Assembly: GCA_025526915.1 (NCBI GenBank)
Contig: JAHLKH010000042.1
Location: 62,001-126,000 of the forward strand
From: Entophlyctis helioformis
Taxonomy: Eukaryota > Chytridiomycota > Chytridiomycetes > Chytridiales > Chytriomycetaceae
Direction: 5' to 3'
Length of the DNA stretch: 64,000 bases
Positions 31,888 through 41,785 of the stretch are shown here, piece after piece (within the stretch, counting starts at the first letter, position 1; every line of letters begins with the position of its first letter). Under the pieces are notes generated by a model. It was not told the origin of the DNA, did no database searches, and was given only the letters and a program-made list of their open reading frames with translations. Both the position numbers and the translations under genes were made by a program.

Positions 31888-32899
31888 ATGATACTCGGGA
31901 TCGGAGTGGATGTGCTGCGCACGAGCCGCATGGCAGCGCTGCTGCAGCGCACGGCACCGCTGCGCTTTGTGCGCCGCATCCTCAATGCGCGCGAGGTGGC
32001 CGACATGCTGTCGCAGGACTTTGTGCTGGCAGCCGCGGGCCAGCTCGAGGCGTCTGCAGCAACATCTGCATCTGCATCTACAGTGACATCTACAGCATCA
32101 ACAGCATCTACAGAATCTACAGCAACATCTGCATCTGCAGCGACTAGGCGGCAGGCAGAGATGCTGCTGTCGCGGCCGCTGTTCCAGTCGCTCGAGCCGC
32201 TGCAGATCCATGGCAGGCATCGCGGATCGCAGTGGCAGCAGGGGCAGCAGGGACAGCAGTGGGAGCAGGCAGGCTCTGCGTGGGAGCGCAAGCTGGTCGA
32301 GTACATTGGCACACGGTCGGTGGGCAGCGTGGCATGGTGGCGTGGTGGCAGGCTGTCGACCGAGGAGACTGAGGAGACTGACGCATGCGCAGATGGGCCA
32401 TCAAAGAGGCGGCGTTCAAAGCCCTGTTTGGCCATGCGCGGCTCGAGTGGCATCAGGTCACGGTGGTCAAGCACGCCGGTGCGTGTGTGTCGATGCGTGT
32501 GTGCGTCTGTGTGTCTGTGCGGTTGGCGTGTCTGTGGCAGGCAGGCAGGCAGGCAGGCTCACCTCCTGCTCGCTCCATCGCCGGCTGGCAGGCAAGCCCG
32601 CGCTGCTCCTGGACGCCTCGATCCTGCCTGGATCGCCAGGCGCTCCAACAGCAGCAGCAGCACCAACAGCAGCATCACCAGCAGAAGCACCACCAGCCGA
32701 AGCACGCTCGCCGAGAACGCCACGACCGGCACTGCAGCCCGGTCAGACGCTGCACCAATTTGGATCAGGCGGCGGACTTGCATCGCGTCAGCACGCGGAG
32801 CGCGACGAGCGAGCTTGGATCGATGCAGTCAGCGGCCATGTGTCTGTCTCGCACGACGCTGGCATCATTGTGGCCAACGTCGTGTTCGAGCGGCACTGA
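31888..32899 (+). CDS. PPT2: Mitochondrial holo-acyl-carrier-protein synthase (phosphopantetheinyl transferase)
   Basis: AcpS-type enzyme that moves the 4'-phosphopantetheine arm from CoA to acyl carrier protein. ATG at 31888. Motif 1 is ILGIGVDVLRTSRMAALL (Mg-binding Asp), then FVRRILNAREVADML. A Ser/Thr/Ala insert coded by a degenerate CATCTG/CATCTACAG repeat (32052-32145) follows, then LLSRPLFQSLEPLQIHG and WERKLVEYIGTR. Intron 1 (about 32318-32390, GTCGGT..GCGCAG) joins to WAIKEAAFKALFGHARLEWH, the conserved WxxKEAxxKA motif. Intron 2 (about 32480-32596, GTGCGT..TGGCAG) contains a GGCA array and leads to GKPALLLDASIL, a second low-complexity insert (Ala/Pro), and the C-terminal block HVSVSHDAGIIVANVVFE. 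All catalytic motifs are present despite the inserts. Fungal Ppt2 serves mitochondrial ACP, itself a complex I subunit, which fits its divergent neighbour NDUFA2. No clear presequence is visible. Confidence 0.88.
32052..32145 (+). repeat. Degenerate hexamer repeat coding a Ser/Thr/Ala tract in holo-ACP synthase
   Basis: Repeated ACATCTGCATCT / ACATCTACAGCA words inside coding exon 1, giving a run of Ala, Thr and Ser residues between two conserved motifs. Confidence 0.8.
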
Positions 32900-33136
32900 T
32901 AAGAGGGCTGATGGCGGCAATGGCGGACTGCTTTGTAAGCTGCGCAATACGCGGCCATTGAAGCGTACTGTCAGACCCGGGTGTCTGGACCCTTGTAATC
33001 ATCCGCCTTTGCTTCCGCATCTACCGCCGACCCGAAAAATAGTGCAGGACCCAAGTCATCTTTCCCCGTCCCTCGCCTTGCTGCACACCAGACCAGACGA
33101 GACTCTTTCCTGACCTGCTTAACCATCTGCGCTATC

Positions 33137-33170
<34 letters not shown>

Positions 33171-33189
33171 GTAGCGTCAGTAGCACGAT
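32900..33189. promoter_or_regulatory. Intergenic region upstream of WC-2-like gene, with (CAA)n tract
   Basis: 290 bp between holo-ACP synthase stop and the proposed WC-2 start. Holds a (CAA)12 tract at 33135-33171 directly upstream, probably 5' UTR. Confidence 0.5.
33135..33171. repeat. (CAA)12 trinucleotide tract
   Basis: Uninterrupted CAA units ending CAACAG, just upstream of the WC-2-like start. It could be 5' UTR or part of an unresolved N-terminal exon. Confidence 0.9.
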
Positions 33190-33254
33190 ATGCAACAGCA
33201 ACGCAGCAGCAGCAGCAAGGCGGACAAACAGCCGAGAAGAGCCTTGTCTTGCAA

Positions 33255-33319
<65 letters not shown>

Positions 33320-36300
33320 GCAGCAGCAACAGGCTGACCTCGAGCAGCTGCGTCAGCTGCAGCAACTGCAGCAACTGCAGCAGCAGACTCTTGCGTTCAT
33401 GCTACAGGCGCAGGCCCGGCAGCTGGGGACAGACTCTGCCAGCGCAGGCAACGGCGCAGACACTGGCAATAGTACCGCCGCACGTCTGCAGCAGCAGCTT
33501 CTCCAGCAGCTCGCTTCGCAGTCGACGACATCGGATGCCATTCGACAGCTGGAGCGGCAGCAGCTGCAACGGCAGCAGGCCCAAGCGCAGGCCGCCAATC
33601 AGACGACGACTTGTTTGCGGCGACTGCTGCAGCCGCGGCCGCGGCAACAGCCACACTGACTGGCGCCGGCCCGTCGAACCCCAACCCATACGACCAGACA
33701 CAGCAGCAGCAAAGCCCGCAGCAGCAACAGAGCCAGAACCAACAACAGCAGCAGATGCAGATGCAGCCGCCACAGTCTCCCTTCTCGTACATGTCGCCCT
33801 TTATGCCGTCCAGATCTGGCACCGGCAACATGTATGGAGCCTCGCTGGCCCAGTCGACGACTCAGCAGCAGCAGCAGCAGCAACAGCAACAGCAGCTCAA
33901 CCAGCAGCAGATGCTCGGCTTCTCGACGTTCCCGCCGCCGCTCCCCATCGCACCCAACACCGTCTCGCCAACCACGTGGCTGCAGCAGCTGCAGCAGCAG
34001 ATGCTGATGCAGCTCGAGTCGCCGACGCTGGCGCAAGGCGACGGCCCATCCATGTCCACGTCGGGATCTGCGTCTGCGGGAATGGCCCCGCTGCCTGGCC
34101 GCACGGGCCGCGCCGGCAGCATCAGCGGCATGAGCGGCGGCATGAGTGGCATCAACGGCGTGAGTGGCGGCGGCAACGGCGACCCGTCGCATACCGTCAG
34201 CGGCATGGCTACGGCCGGCAGCTCGCTCGCTTCCACCGGCTTTGGCGGCGCCAGCGTCCAAGGTGAGCGCTGGCCCCCGATCCGATCCGATTTCCATCGC
34301 CTGCAGGCGACTTTGCATCGTGCGCGTTTTCGGCCGACGCCACGCGGCACGACCTGCAGAGCGGCACAACTGATCAGCGCAAACGATGTGCGCAATTGGA
34401 TCGCCAGCTGACTCATCCCGTGTCTGTTTTTTCAAACGCATGTCAAACGCATGTCAAACGTCTTTCAAACGTCTTTCAAACGCGGCTGAAGCAGCAGCGG
34501 CCTTTGACTTTGGCGGCCAGCAGCAAGCACAACAACAAGCACAACAGCAACAAGCACAACAGCAGGCGCACACGTTCCAGCCGCCGCCGTCGGGCCGGCC
34601 GTCGTCGCTCGCGTCTCGCCCGCCCGCGATCCTCACCCAGCCGCTCGCCTCGCCCACGGCGCTGCCCGCGTCCGCCCCTGGATCTGCCGCGGGATCTGCC
34701 CCGGCCACGGCGCCATCCGCAGGCTTGCCTCCGTTTCTGCAACACCAACACCAACATCATCTGGCATCTGCGTCTGCGTCTGCCGCCGGCCCCTTCTCGC
34801 AAATGGCTTCCACGCCGCCCTCTGCCTCCCCCTCGCCGCTGGTGGCCAAGCTCGAGCCCGCCAGCCTCCAGCTCAGCGCAAGTGCCGCAGCCGCCGCATC
34901 CGCCGCTTCGGCCGCCTCGGTGACGTCGCCAGCTGCTTTCCTGCCCCAGCAAAGCCATCAGCCGCCACATCAACCGCAACACCTGCTGGACGAGCAGCAG
35001 CAGCAGCAACAACAGCAACAGCAACAGCAACAGGACCCCCCGTCGCCAAAGGGCTCCATTGGCTCGGACGAGTCTGCTCAGATCGTCCGCCAGAACCTGT
35101 CCCGCCATGTCACGTCGGTCATCTCGCACTTCACCTCGTCCAAGGAGGGCTATCGCCGCCTCATCAACGAGATGGACGACTTTCTACACGTTGTCAACCC
35201 GACCGGCGCTCTCATGTTCGCGTCGCCCTCGGTCGAAAAGTTTATCGGGTACATGCAGGAAGAGGTCATTGGCAAGCCGCTCATCAACTTTGTGCATCAG
35301 GACGACCAGGAGATCATCATGCTTCACGTCCAGCGCGCCGTCCGCCAGCGGCTCGACTTTCTTGTGTACTGCCGCTACATCAACAAGACGGGCAAGGCTG
35401 TCCTTCTCGAGGTCAAGGGCAAGCCATACAGCAACGACCCCGCGTCGGCCCTTGCTGCCTCTGGGTCTGTCAGCAGCACGCCAAGCGGCCGGAATACGTT
35501 AGGAAGCGAGAGCCCGTCCATTGGCCTGACCGGCGATGCGTCGCAGGCACCCATTCATTTCATCATCCTCTCCGCGCGCGACTACAAGTCCAAGGCCACC
35601 ATGTCTGTCGACTCCATCGTCGAGCTGCGCATCGAAAACCTGCGGCTGCGCAAGCGTCTCGAGACGCTCCTGATGGAATCTGGCGTCGATCCACGCACAC
35701 ACCCGCTTCTGCGCGATGCAGATGCTGCCCGTCCGGCAGACACGATACGCGACGACATGCAAGGCCTGGACAGGCTGGACATGATCTCCGGCAGGGCCAA
35801 TGGCGGCGATGACGACGACGACGCTATAGACATGCCTGGTGCATTGGGCTCGACGCACGTCTTTGACCGGCAGACATCCTACGGCGACCTGCGGTCTGCT
35901 TCAAACGCCTTTGACGGCAATGGCAACACCGGCGTGATGATAGAAGGCATGTCGCCTACGTCGTCGTCCATGTGGGGATTCAACCAGAGCATGGGATCCA
36001 GTACTCAGCAGCAGCAACAGCAACAGCAGCAACAGCAGCAGCAATACCAGGACCAGTCTGGATTCTATCCGGACCAGCAGCTGCCCTCTTCTCATCCGCG
36101 AAGACCGTCCTTCCAAGGATCGCCCATGCTGCCTGCCGACCTGGCCACTCCGACTGGTTCCAGACCATCTGGCAACGGTGCGCGCAGCGGTGGCGCAGGA
36201 CCTCAAACGCATCAGCCAGCGCCAGCGCCAACGCAGGTGCTGCTGGTCCGGCCGACGACGACAAGCGCAAAAAGAAGCGGCGCATCGTCCACGAAGAGCT

Positions 36301-36541
36301 GTTTTGCAGACAGTGCGGCACGACCAACTCGCCAGAATGGCGGCGCGGCCCGCTCGGTCCCAAGACGCTCTGCAACGCCTGCGGTCTTGCGTTTTCGAAA
36401 AAGAACCGCAAGCCGACGACCAAGGGCATTGTCGATGGGCAGCCTGCTGCGTCAGCGCCTGCGGGTGCCGCTTCTTCCACGCCGACGTCTGCAGCACCCT
36501 CCAAGCCACATACCAACGCAGGCAGCCATCTGGACATGTGA
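33190..36541 (+). CDS. WC-2: White Collar-2-like transcription factor (PAS plus GATA zinc finger)
   Basis: WC-2 partners the blue-light sensor WC-1 in fungi. Reliable part: polyQ-rich region from 33249; exon ending [13 protein letters not shown] (34264, GTGAGC); intron about 34265-34495; FDFGGQQQ and a Gln/Pro/Ser region; a PAS domain (about 35150-35600: [60 protein letters not shown]); a helical linker [17 protein letters not shown]; and, after a 59-nt intron (36178-36236), [14 protein letters not shown] and the GATA finger [20 protein letters not shown] then [19 protein letters not shown] (CX2C-X18-CX2C). The PAS lacks the flavin-binding Cys motif of WC-1, so WC-2 is preferred. The N-terminus is unresolved: ATG at 33190, the polyQ frame (33249-33600) and the frame from 33611 differ, each step being one base short. 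Acidic DNGG/DDDDD patch near 35810. It ends at 36541. Confidence 0.85.
33252..33335 (+). repeat. CAG/CAA tract coding polyglutamine in WC-2-like N-terminus
   Basis: About 28 mixed CAG/CAA codons. Frame ambiguity here (Gln versus Ser/Asn reading) makes it a likely site of length variation or base-call error. Confidence 0.9.
34428..34486. repeat. 11-bp tandem repeat (TCAAACGCATG / TCAAACGTCTT) at an intron 3' end
   Basis: Five copies of TTTCAAACG/TGTCAAACG-type units just upstream of the acceptor of the WC-2-like intron. Confidence 0.85.
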
Positions 36542-36823
36542 TTCTTTCCCTTGCCCCACTCTTTACCCCTCTCTATACTCTATTCATCCGAGACGCACAC
36601 ATCCACACACACACACGCTCCGACGCTCTCCTTCCATGTGCATGACAACCTAGTTGAACCTTTTTGCCGCCAATAACACCAGCCCCACTTTATTATTGTG
36701 CCGACGACGTTGCTGTGTCTTTTTGTTGTTGTGCGTCTGCATCTGCATCTGCATCTGCCGTGGCATCGCCATCCCGCGTCTTGTCGACCGATGCATAGTC
36801 CTGCGCGTTTATGCCCCTCGCCC
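36542..36823. other. Convergent intergenic region WC-2 / TRM10
   Basis: 282 bp between stop codons. Contains a CACACACACACA run near 36604 and a (TGCATC)4-like array at about 36738-36760. No gene recognised. Confidence 0.5.
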
Positions 36824-37849
36824 TCATCCCTCATCCTCGCCACTCTGCTGAATCTCCTCGTCGCCGTCCTCATTGTCGCTGTCCTTGCCCTTTGCGTTCT
36901 TGCGCTGCGGCAGCACCTTGAGAAACGCCGTCTTCCAGTCGCGCGAGTTGAGGTAGTGCACCAGGCCCTCGACGACATGGTTGACCGTGAGCACCTTGCG
37001 CGCCGCCATGTCAATGTACTCGCCAATGGGCAGTCTGCCGTGCCGCACGCCCAGCCGCTCGGCCTCGGCCAGACACAGCCCCTTGTGGCGGTTCTTGTCG
37101 ACGATGCCGCCGACAATGTACACGGTGCCCGCCTCGAGCGTGTCGATCGTGTTGGGCGAGTCGGCCGTGAGGTACACGCAGACGGCTGGGTCGTGCACCG
37201 CTGTCACGGGCAAGTCTGAAAACGTCATGACGGGCGTCCATGACGGGTGCTCGGGTGCCCGCTGCGACATGAACAGCGTCTGCTGCGGCGTAAACGACGT
37301 CACCGACAGTGTCGCGCGCACCGGCTGGGCCCGGTTGGCCACGTAGCTGAACATGAGCTGCGAGATGGTGCTTCTGGTCTCCTGTCCTCGCACTGGTCGT
37401 CAGATCTCAATGCCATGCCATGCGATGCCAAGTGACGCATGCCAGCCAGCCATCCACGTCCGCACCTTTTCGGTCATCTTGGACTCGAAGCTGCAGTCAA
37501 TGGCAATGGTCACGCCCGAGTCCTCCTGGTCCTTGCGGCGCTTCTTGGGCGGGTTGGCCGTCAGACCGGCAGCGACCCGCTTCTCCTTGACGGCCTTTTT
37601 CATGGCCTTGGCCTTGGCCTTGCGCTCGTCCTTTTGCGAGTCCCACCGCTGCTGCTTGAGGAGCCGCTTGCGTGCATTCTTGGAAAGCGTCGACAGGTCC
37701 ACTGCTGTGTCCTGCTCGCCGTCTTTGTTGATCTGCTGTTGGTGCTGCTGCTGTTTTGTTGAGGAGGAGGCAGGTGCGTCGGTCGCTGGCTCGGCATGGC
37801 CGTCGTGGTCGTCGTTGTCGTCGTCAATGTCGTCGTGCTCACGCCTCAT
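36824..37849 (-). CDS. TRM10: tRNA (guanine-9-N1)-methyltransferase, Trm10 family
   Basis: SPOUT-fold enzyme that methylates N1 of purine 9 in tRNAs. ATG at 37849. N-terminus: acidic (MRREHDDIDDDNDDHDGHAE), Gln-rich, then LSKNARKRLLKQQRWDSQK and a Lys-rich tRNA-binding segment. The catalytic domain starts with SGVTIAIDCSFESKMTEK; an intron (about 37466-37393, GTGCGG..GGACAG) joins to ETRSTISQLMFSYVANRAQP. Then FTPQQTLFMSQRAPEHPSW, CVYLTADSPNTIDTLEAGTV, IVGGIVDKNRHKGLCLAEAE, RLGVRHGRLPIGEYIDMAAR and KVLTVNHVVEGLVHYLNSRD. The Asp after GGIV is the conserved catalytic-site residue. A charged tail ends at 36824. Length (about 318 residues) and order are normal. Divergent from the metallophosphoesterase with 84 bp between starts. 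Confidence 0.94.
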
Positions 37850-37933
37850 CGTGCTCAATCGATTTCAACCGAAACAAAGAGAGCTGCGGCTAAAATTCAG
37901 TAGTCATTCGCCGGAATCCCCTTCCCTCGCCCA
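37850..37933. promoter_or_regulatory. 84-bp bidirectional promoter TRM10 / metallophosphoesterase
   Basis: Gap between head-to-head start codons, less GC-rich than its surroundings (AAAATTCAGTAGTCATTCG near 37893). No specific element recognised. Confidence 0.5.
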
Positions 37934-39174
37934 ATGCCCACCCCTCAGAAGCTCTACTTCAACACCAACGGCACCTTCCGGCTGGTCCAGTTCACCGACC
38001 TGCACTACTTCAACGATGCGACCACCATTCAAGGCAACCAGCGGGTTGTGCGAGACGTGCTGGCGTGGGAGTCGCCCGACATGGCCGTCTTCTCGGGCGA
38101 CCTCGTCAGGGATGGGAGAGCGACGGCGACGGCTACTTCAAGCGCATGCACTCACTCGCTGTTCAACCAGCCGTCGACGCCGCAGTGCCGTACGCAATCA
38201 TCTTGGGCAACCACGACAACGAGGCCGACATGGAGCTGCTCGACATTATGCAGATGGACTCGCAGGTGCCGCTCAGCCGCACTCTGACGGGCGTCGTCAG
38301 CCCCAACGGCGTCGACTACTTTATGCCCGTTTGGCGTCGTGGATCTGGCGCTGCCGGCCCATTATTGGCCAATGGAACGTCGGGCCAGCCGACCAACGGA
38401 ACAGCCGGCGCCGGCGGCGACGTTGCAGCAGACACGGTTGGAGCCATGCTGGTGTTTCTGTACTCTGGCCAGCACGAGTGCATGGGCGTGCCCAAGTGGG
38501 GCTGCGTGACGCCGGACCAGATCGCGTGGCTCAAGGCGTCGCTCGGCTCGTACATGGCCCAGATCAGCAGCACGCCAGGATCGCCGCCTGCAGCCACGAT
38601 CCCCATCTCCGTGTTCCTGCACATCCCGCCGCCCGAGTACATGGACATCCGCAACAACCTGGCGATCCACGGGTTCTCCAACGAGACGACCGCGTGCCCG
38701 TCTGTCAACACAGGCACCATGGACGCATTCGAGCTGCTAGGCGTGACGACCGTGCAGTGCGGCCATGACCACTTGAACGACTTTTACGCCTCGATCGGGT
38801 CGGTGACGTACATGTACGGGTCCAAGACGGGGTACGGATCGTACGGCCCGCAGCCAGGCGTGCCGCGTGGTGCGCGCGTGCTGGAGCTCACAGCCGCCAA
38901 CAAGACGTTTGCCACATGGATCCGCACCGAAAAGGGCGACGTCCAGGCGCAGCGCGAGGCGAGACACATGCCGTCGACGCAGACGCGATGCTCAGACTCG
39001 CAGCTCAAGATGCTGGTGCCCGACGCCGGCATGCTGCCTGCCGACCTCGCGATCGTCGTCGTTGGCTTCGTGGCCCCGCTCATGCTCATCGGTCTGCTGG
39101 CGTGGCGGCTGCGCAGACGCATCATGCCGCACTTTAAGGCGTACAGCGCCGTCGCCAGCTCGTGTCCTTCGTGA
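37934..39174 (+). CDS. Calcineurin-like metallophosphoesterase (Dcr2/PAP29 type) with C-terminal helix, frameshifted
   Basis: Two-metal phosphatase of the calcineurin-like superfamily, nearest in motif order to yeast Dcr2 and plant purple acid phosphatase 29. Single exon. ATG at 37934. Metal-site motifs in order: FRLVQFTDLHYFND (D-x-H), DMAVFSGDLV (G-D-x-V), AIILGNHDNEAD (GNHD), FLHIPPPEYMD (His), VQCGHDHLNDFY (GHDH). The frame changes at 38109-38111 between SGDLV and WESDGDGYFKRMHS; one extra G in the GGG run would restore it. Asn-Gly-Thr-rich loop near 38370. A hydrophobic segment near the C-terminus (ADLAIVVVGFVAPLMLIGLL) followed by RLRRR suggests a membrane anchor, yet the N-terminus has no clear signal peptide, so topology is uncertain. 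Substrate is unknown. Confidence 0.82.
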
Positions 39175-39413
39175 CTGCATGGCCCATTTCCCTCATCTGC
39201 ACATATTCCGCCGTGAATCCAATACAAACGACGCTCTCCACCATTCCAGCAAACGTGAGGCGCCGCTTGCACAAACTGGCGGCAGATGCAGATACCTGCT
39301 GCTGCTGCTGCCGTTGCTGCTGCTGCCGGGATGTGCCTGTGCGTGGACCTGCCCACTAACAGCCACGCTGCGACTCCTGCTGCCCGTGCGACCCGCAGAG
39401 CCAACGACTCGCC
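39175..39413. promoter_or_regulatory. Intergenic region before Ubp6 gene
   Basis: 239 bp; includes CTGCTGCTGCTGCTGC-type sequence at about 39298-39330. Holds the 3' flank of the phosphoesterase and the Ubp6 promoter. Confidence 0.4.
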
Positions 39414-41785
39414 ATGACGCTGAACGGTGAGTGGCCGGCGTGGTGCAGACCCTGGTCGCTGCTCGGCCTGGTGCCCAGCGACAATGGCCGCACGGGACTG
39501 ACATACACACGCCTGCTGCGTCCTGCGGCCGGCTGGACGGGCGGCTGGACGCACAAGTAGTCTCTGTCAAGTGGAACGGCCGCAAGTATCCCGTCGAGCT
39601 GGACACTGCGCAGCCCGGCCTGGTGTTCAAGATGCAGCTGTACTCGCTCACCGGCGTCGCGCCTGACCGCCAGAAGATCATGGTCAAGGGCGGGCTCCTC
39701 AAGGCAAGTGTGCAGCCCATCTAGGCAGCCCATCGCTGTCCGGCTTTGTGTGGCCTGCATGGCACGGCTGGCATGCCATACTGACCGTTGCATGTGCGGG
39801 TTGCTCAAACAGGACGATGCCGACATGTCCACTCTTGGCATGAAGGAGGTGCGTATCGGCGTCTCGGCCAGATCTTGCTTGCTTGCTCAGGAGTATCGGC
39901 TGACATGAATGGCATCGGATCGACTGCTGCACTAGGGCCAGCAACTCATGGTAAAGGCAGCGTCTCTTGCACGAGTCATGCATGCACCACTCATCACCAG
40001 CCATGCTCTGCAGATGATGGGAACGGTTGGCGAGCTGCCCAAGGCGCCGGAGCAGTCGGTTGTCTTTCTCGAGGACATGACTCAGGAACAAGTCGCCAAA
40101 GCGGTATGCTGCCCATGCCCCTGAAATGCTGTCCAGATCACCAGACCTGACGGCGATTGTGCATCCGTGCTGGAACAGCTCAAGCTGCCTGCTGGCCTCA
40201 CCAACCTCGGCAACACCTGCTACATGAACGCAACGCTCCAGTGTCTTCGCGCCATTCCTGAGCTGCAGACGGCCATGGAAAAGTATGCAGTCTCCTGCTC
40301 ACTGGCATGGTGCTGGTGCGCGATCGAATCTGACCCTACCGTGACATGCGACAGGGTCGCGGCCCCCACGACACAGGACCGCTTGTCCAACCTGACTCTG
40401 TCGATGAGATCGCTGTTCAAGGAGCTCGCCAGCTCTGGTGCAGCCGTCCCTCCGCTCGTCTTCCTGCAGGTCCTGCGCTCAGTGTACCCTCAGTTCGCCG
40501 AGCGTAACAACGAGGGCTACATGCAGCAGGACGCCGAAGAGTGCTGGGGCCAGATCATCCAGGGTCTCAACGAAAAGGTGCCTGGCCTGAGCACCTCGGG
40601 CGAGGCCCTCAAGGACAGACACTTTGTCGACCAGTTTATGACAACCGAGGTGTTGGCCACGACGACGTGCGACGATGAGCCCAACGAGGTGCCGTCGACC
40701 ACCATCGAGACCTTTAACAAGCTGCGCGTCAACATCGGCTCGGGCGTGTCCACGTACCTTGTCATGGAGATTGCCAACAGCCTCGTCGAGAAGCTCGAGA
40801 AGAACTCGCCCACCCTTGGCCGCAGCGCCATGTACACCAAGACGTCCAAGATCACCCGTCTTCCTCAGTACCTTGCCATCAACTTTGTGCGTTTCCAATG
40901 GAAGGCACAGGAGCAGACCAAGGCAAAGATCCTCAAGGTATGCGTGTGTGTCTAGCCGTGGCAACCTTGTCGATGCGACACGCCAGTGAACTGATCTTGC
41001 ACGCCTCGCTCATCGCTTGCTCATTCCATCCATCAGCGCGTCCAGTTTCCGTTTGAGCTTGACATGGCCCCGTTCTGCACGGCCGACATCCAAGAGAAGC
41101 TTATTCCTGCCAAGCTGCGCCTCAAGGAGATCTCTGATCGCAAGGCTGAAGCCAAGGTTCGTACTGCATCGCATTGGCTCTTCAGCACTGCGGATGCACG
41201 CATCTCACCGACCGCTTGTCTTTGAATCAATAGAAACTCAAGAACGCTGCTGGCGGCCTTCCCCAGCCTGGTGCAGATGGCGATGTGGCCATGGCCAGCG
41301 GCTCTGCTGATGCAGCCGAGGCGGTCGCCAAGAAGGATCACTTGACGGTTCTCAAGGAGCTCAATGTCCACGAGAGCCTGATCAACGATCCTGGCGCCAA
41401 CCCATCCGGCCAATACGATCTTGTTGCTGGTATGCTGCCAGTGTCGGCTGTCGCCCGTCGGCATGGATTGACTGACTCTTGGCATGTGCAATCTGACAGT
41501 CCTCACCCACGTTGGCCGCGCTGCGGATTCTGGCCACTACATTGGCTGGGTCAAGGACCAAGAGTCCAACGACTGGTGTACGTTGCCGTCTTTGGAAGCC
41601 TTGTTCTCTCGTGCACTGCACTGCACTGCACTCACACACGCTGCCTGTCCTGTTCCCATCATCCAGGGAAATATGATGACGACAAGGTGTCCAAGATCAG
41701 ATCAGAGGACATTGCCAAGCTCGAGGGCGGCGGTGACTGGCACACTGCCTACATTTGCCTGTACCGCTCCAAGCAGCTTGAATAA
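39414..41785 (+). CDS. UBP6: Proteasome-associated deubiquitinase Ubp6/USP14
   Basis: Cysteine protease that trims ubiquitin chains at the 26S proteasome. ATG at 39414 (MTLN, then GTGAGT). Exons: N-terminal ubiquitin-like domain VSVKWNGRKYPVEL, LYSLTGVAPDRQKIMVKGGL, DDADMSTLGMKE, a 15-nt microexon GQQLM (39936-39950), and MMGTVGELPKAPEQSVVF; Cys box GLTNLGNTCYMNATLQCL (about 40198); QQDAEECWGQIIQGLNEKVP; YLAINFVRFQWKAQEQTKAK; His box VLTHVGRAADSGHYIGWV (about 41500) and WWKYDDDKVSKI, GGGDWHTAYICLYRSK. The intron after KGGLLK at 39703 begins GCAAGT, a GC..AG intron. About ten introns. The stop TAA lies inside AATAAA at 41781. Catalytic Cys, His and Asp are all present. It sits directly upstream of DNAH1 on the same strand. 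Confidence 0.94.
39703..39812 (+). other. Non-canonical GC..AG intron in Ubp6
   Basis: Donor AAG/GCAAGT after GGLLK and acceptor AAACAG/GACGAT before DDADMSTL. Phase 0 on both sides gives the expected ubiquitin-like-domain sequence. The nearest GT donor (GTGTGC) would break the frame. Confidence 0.8.
39936..39950 (+). other. 15-nt microexon (GQQLM) in Ubp6
   Basis: Flanked by GCACTAG and GTAAAG. Inclusion gives MKE-GQQLM-MMGT, matching the ubiquitin-like domain strand; skipping it would remove five residues but keep frame. Confidence 0.75.

Noticed and set aside
33190..34266. Ser/Asn-rich frame starting at the WC-2 ATG
   Set aside because: Shifted reading of CAG/CAA codons; beyond the tract it yields Cys/Arg-rich nonsense while the other frames give Gln/Met-rich sequence leading to the PAS domain.
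36178..36236. Frame change between PAS and GATA parts of the WC-2-like gene as another frameshift
   Set aside because: A 59-nt GT..AG intron (GTGCGC..ACGCAG) joins the frames exactly, giving [16 protein letters not shown].
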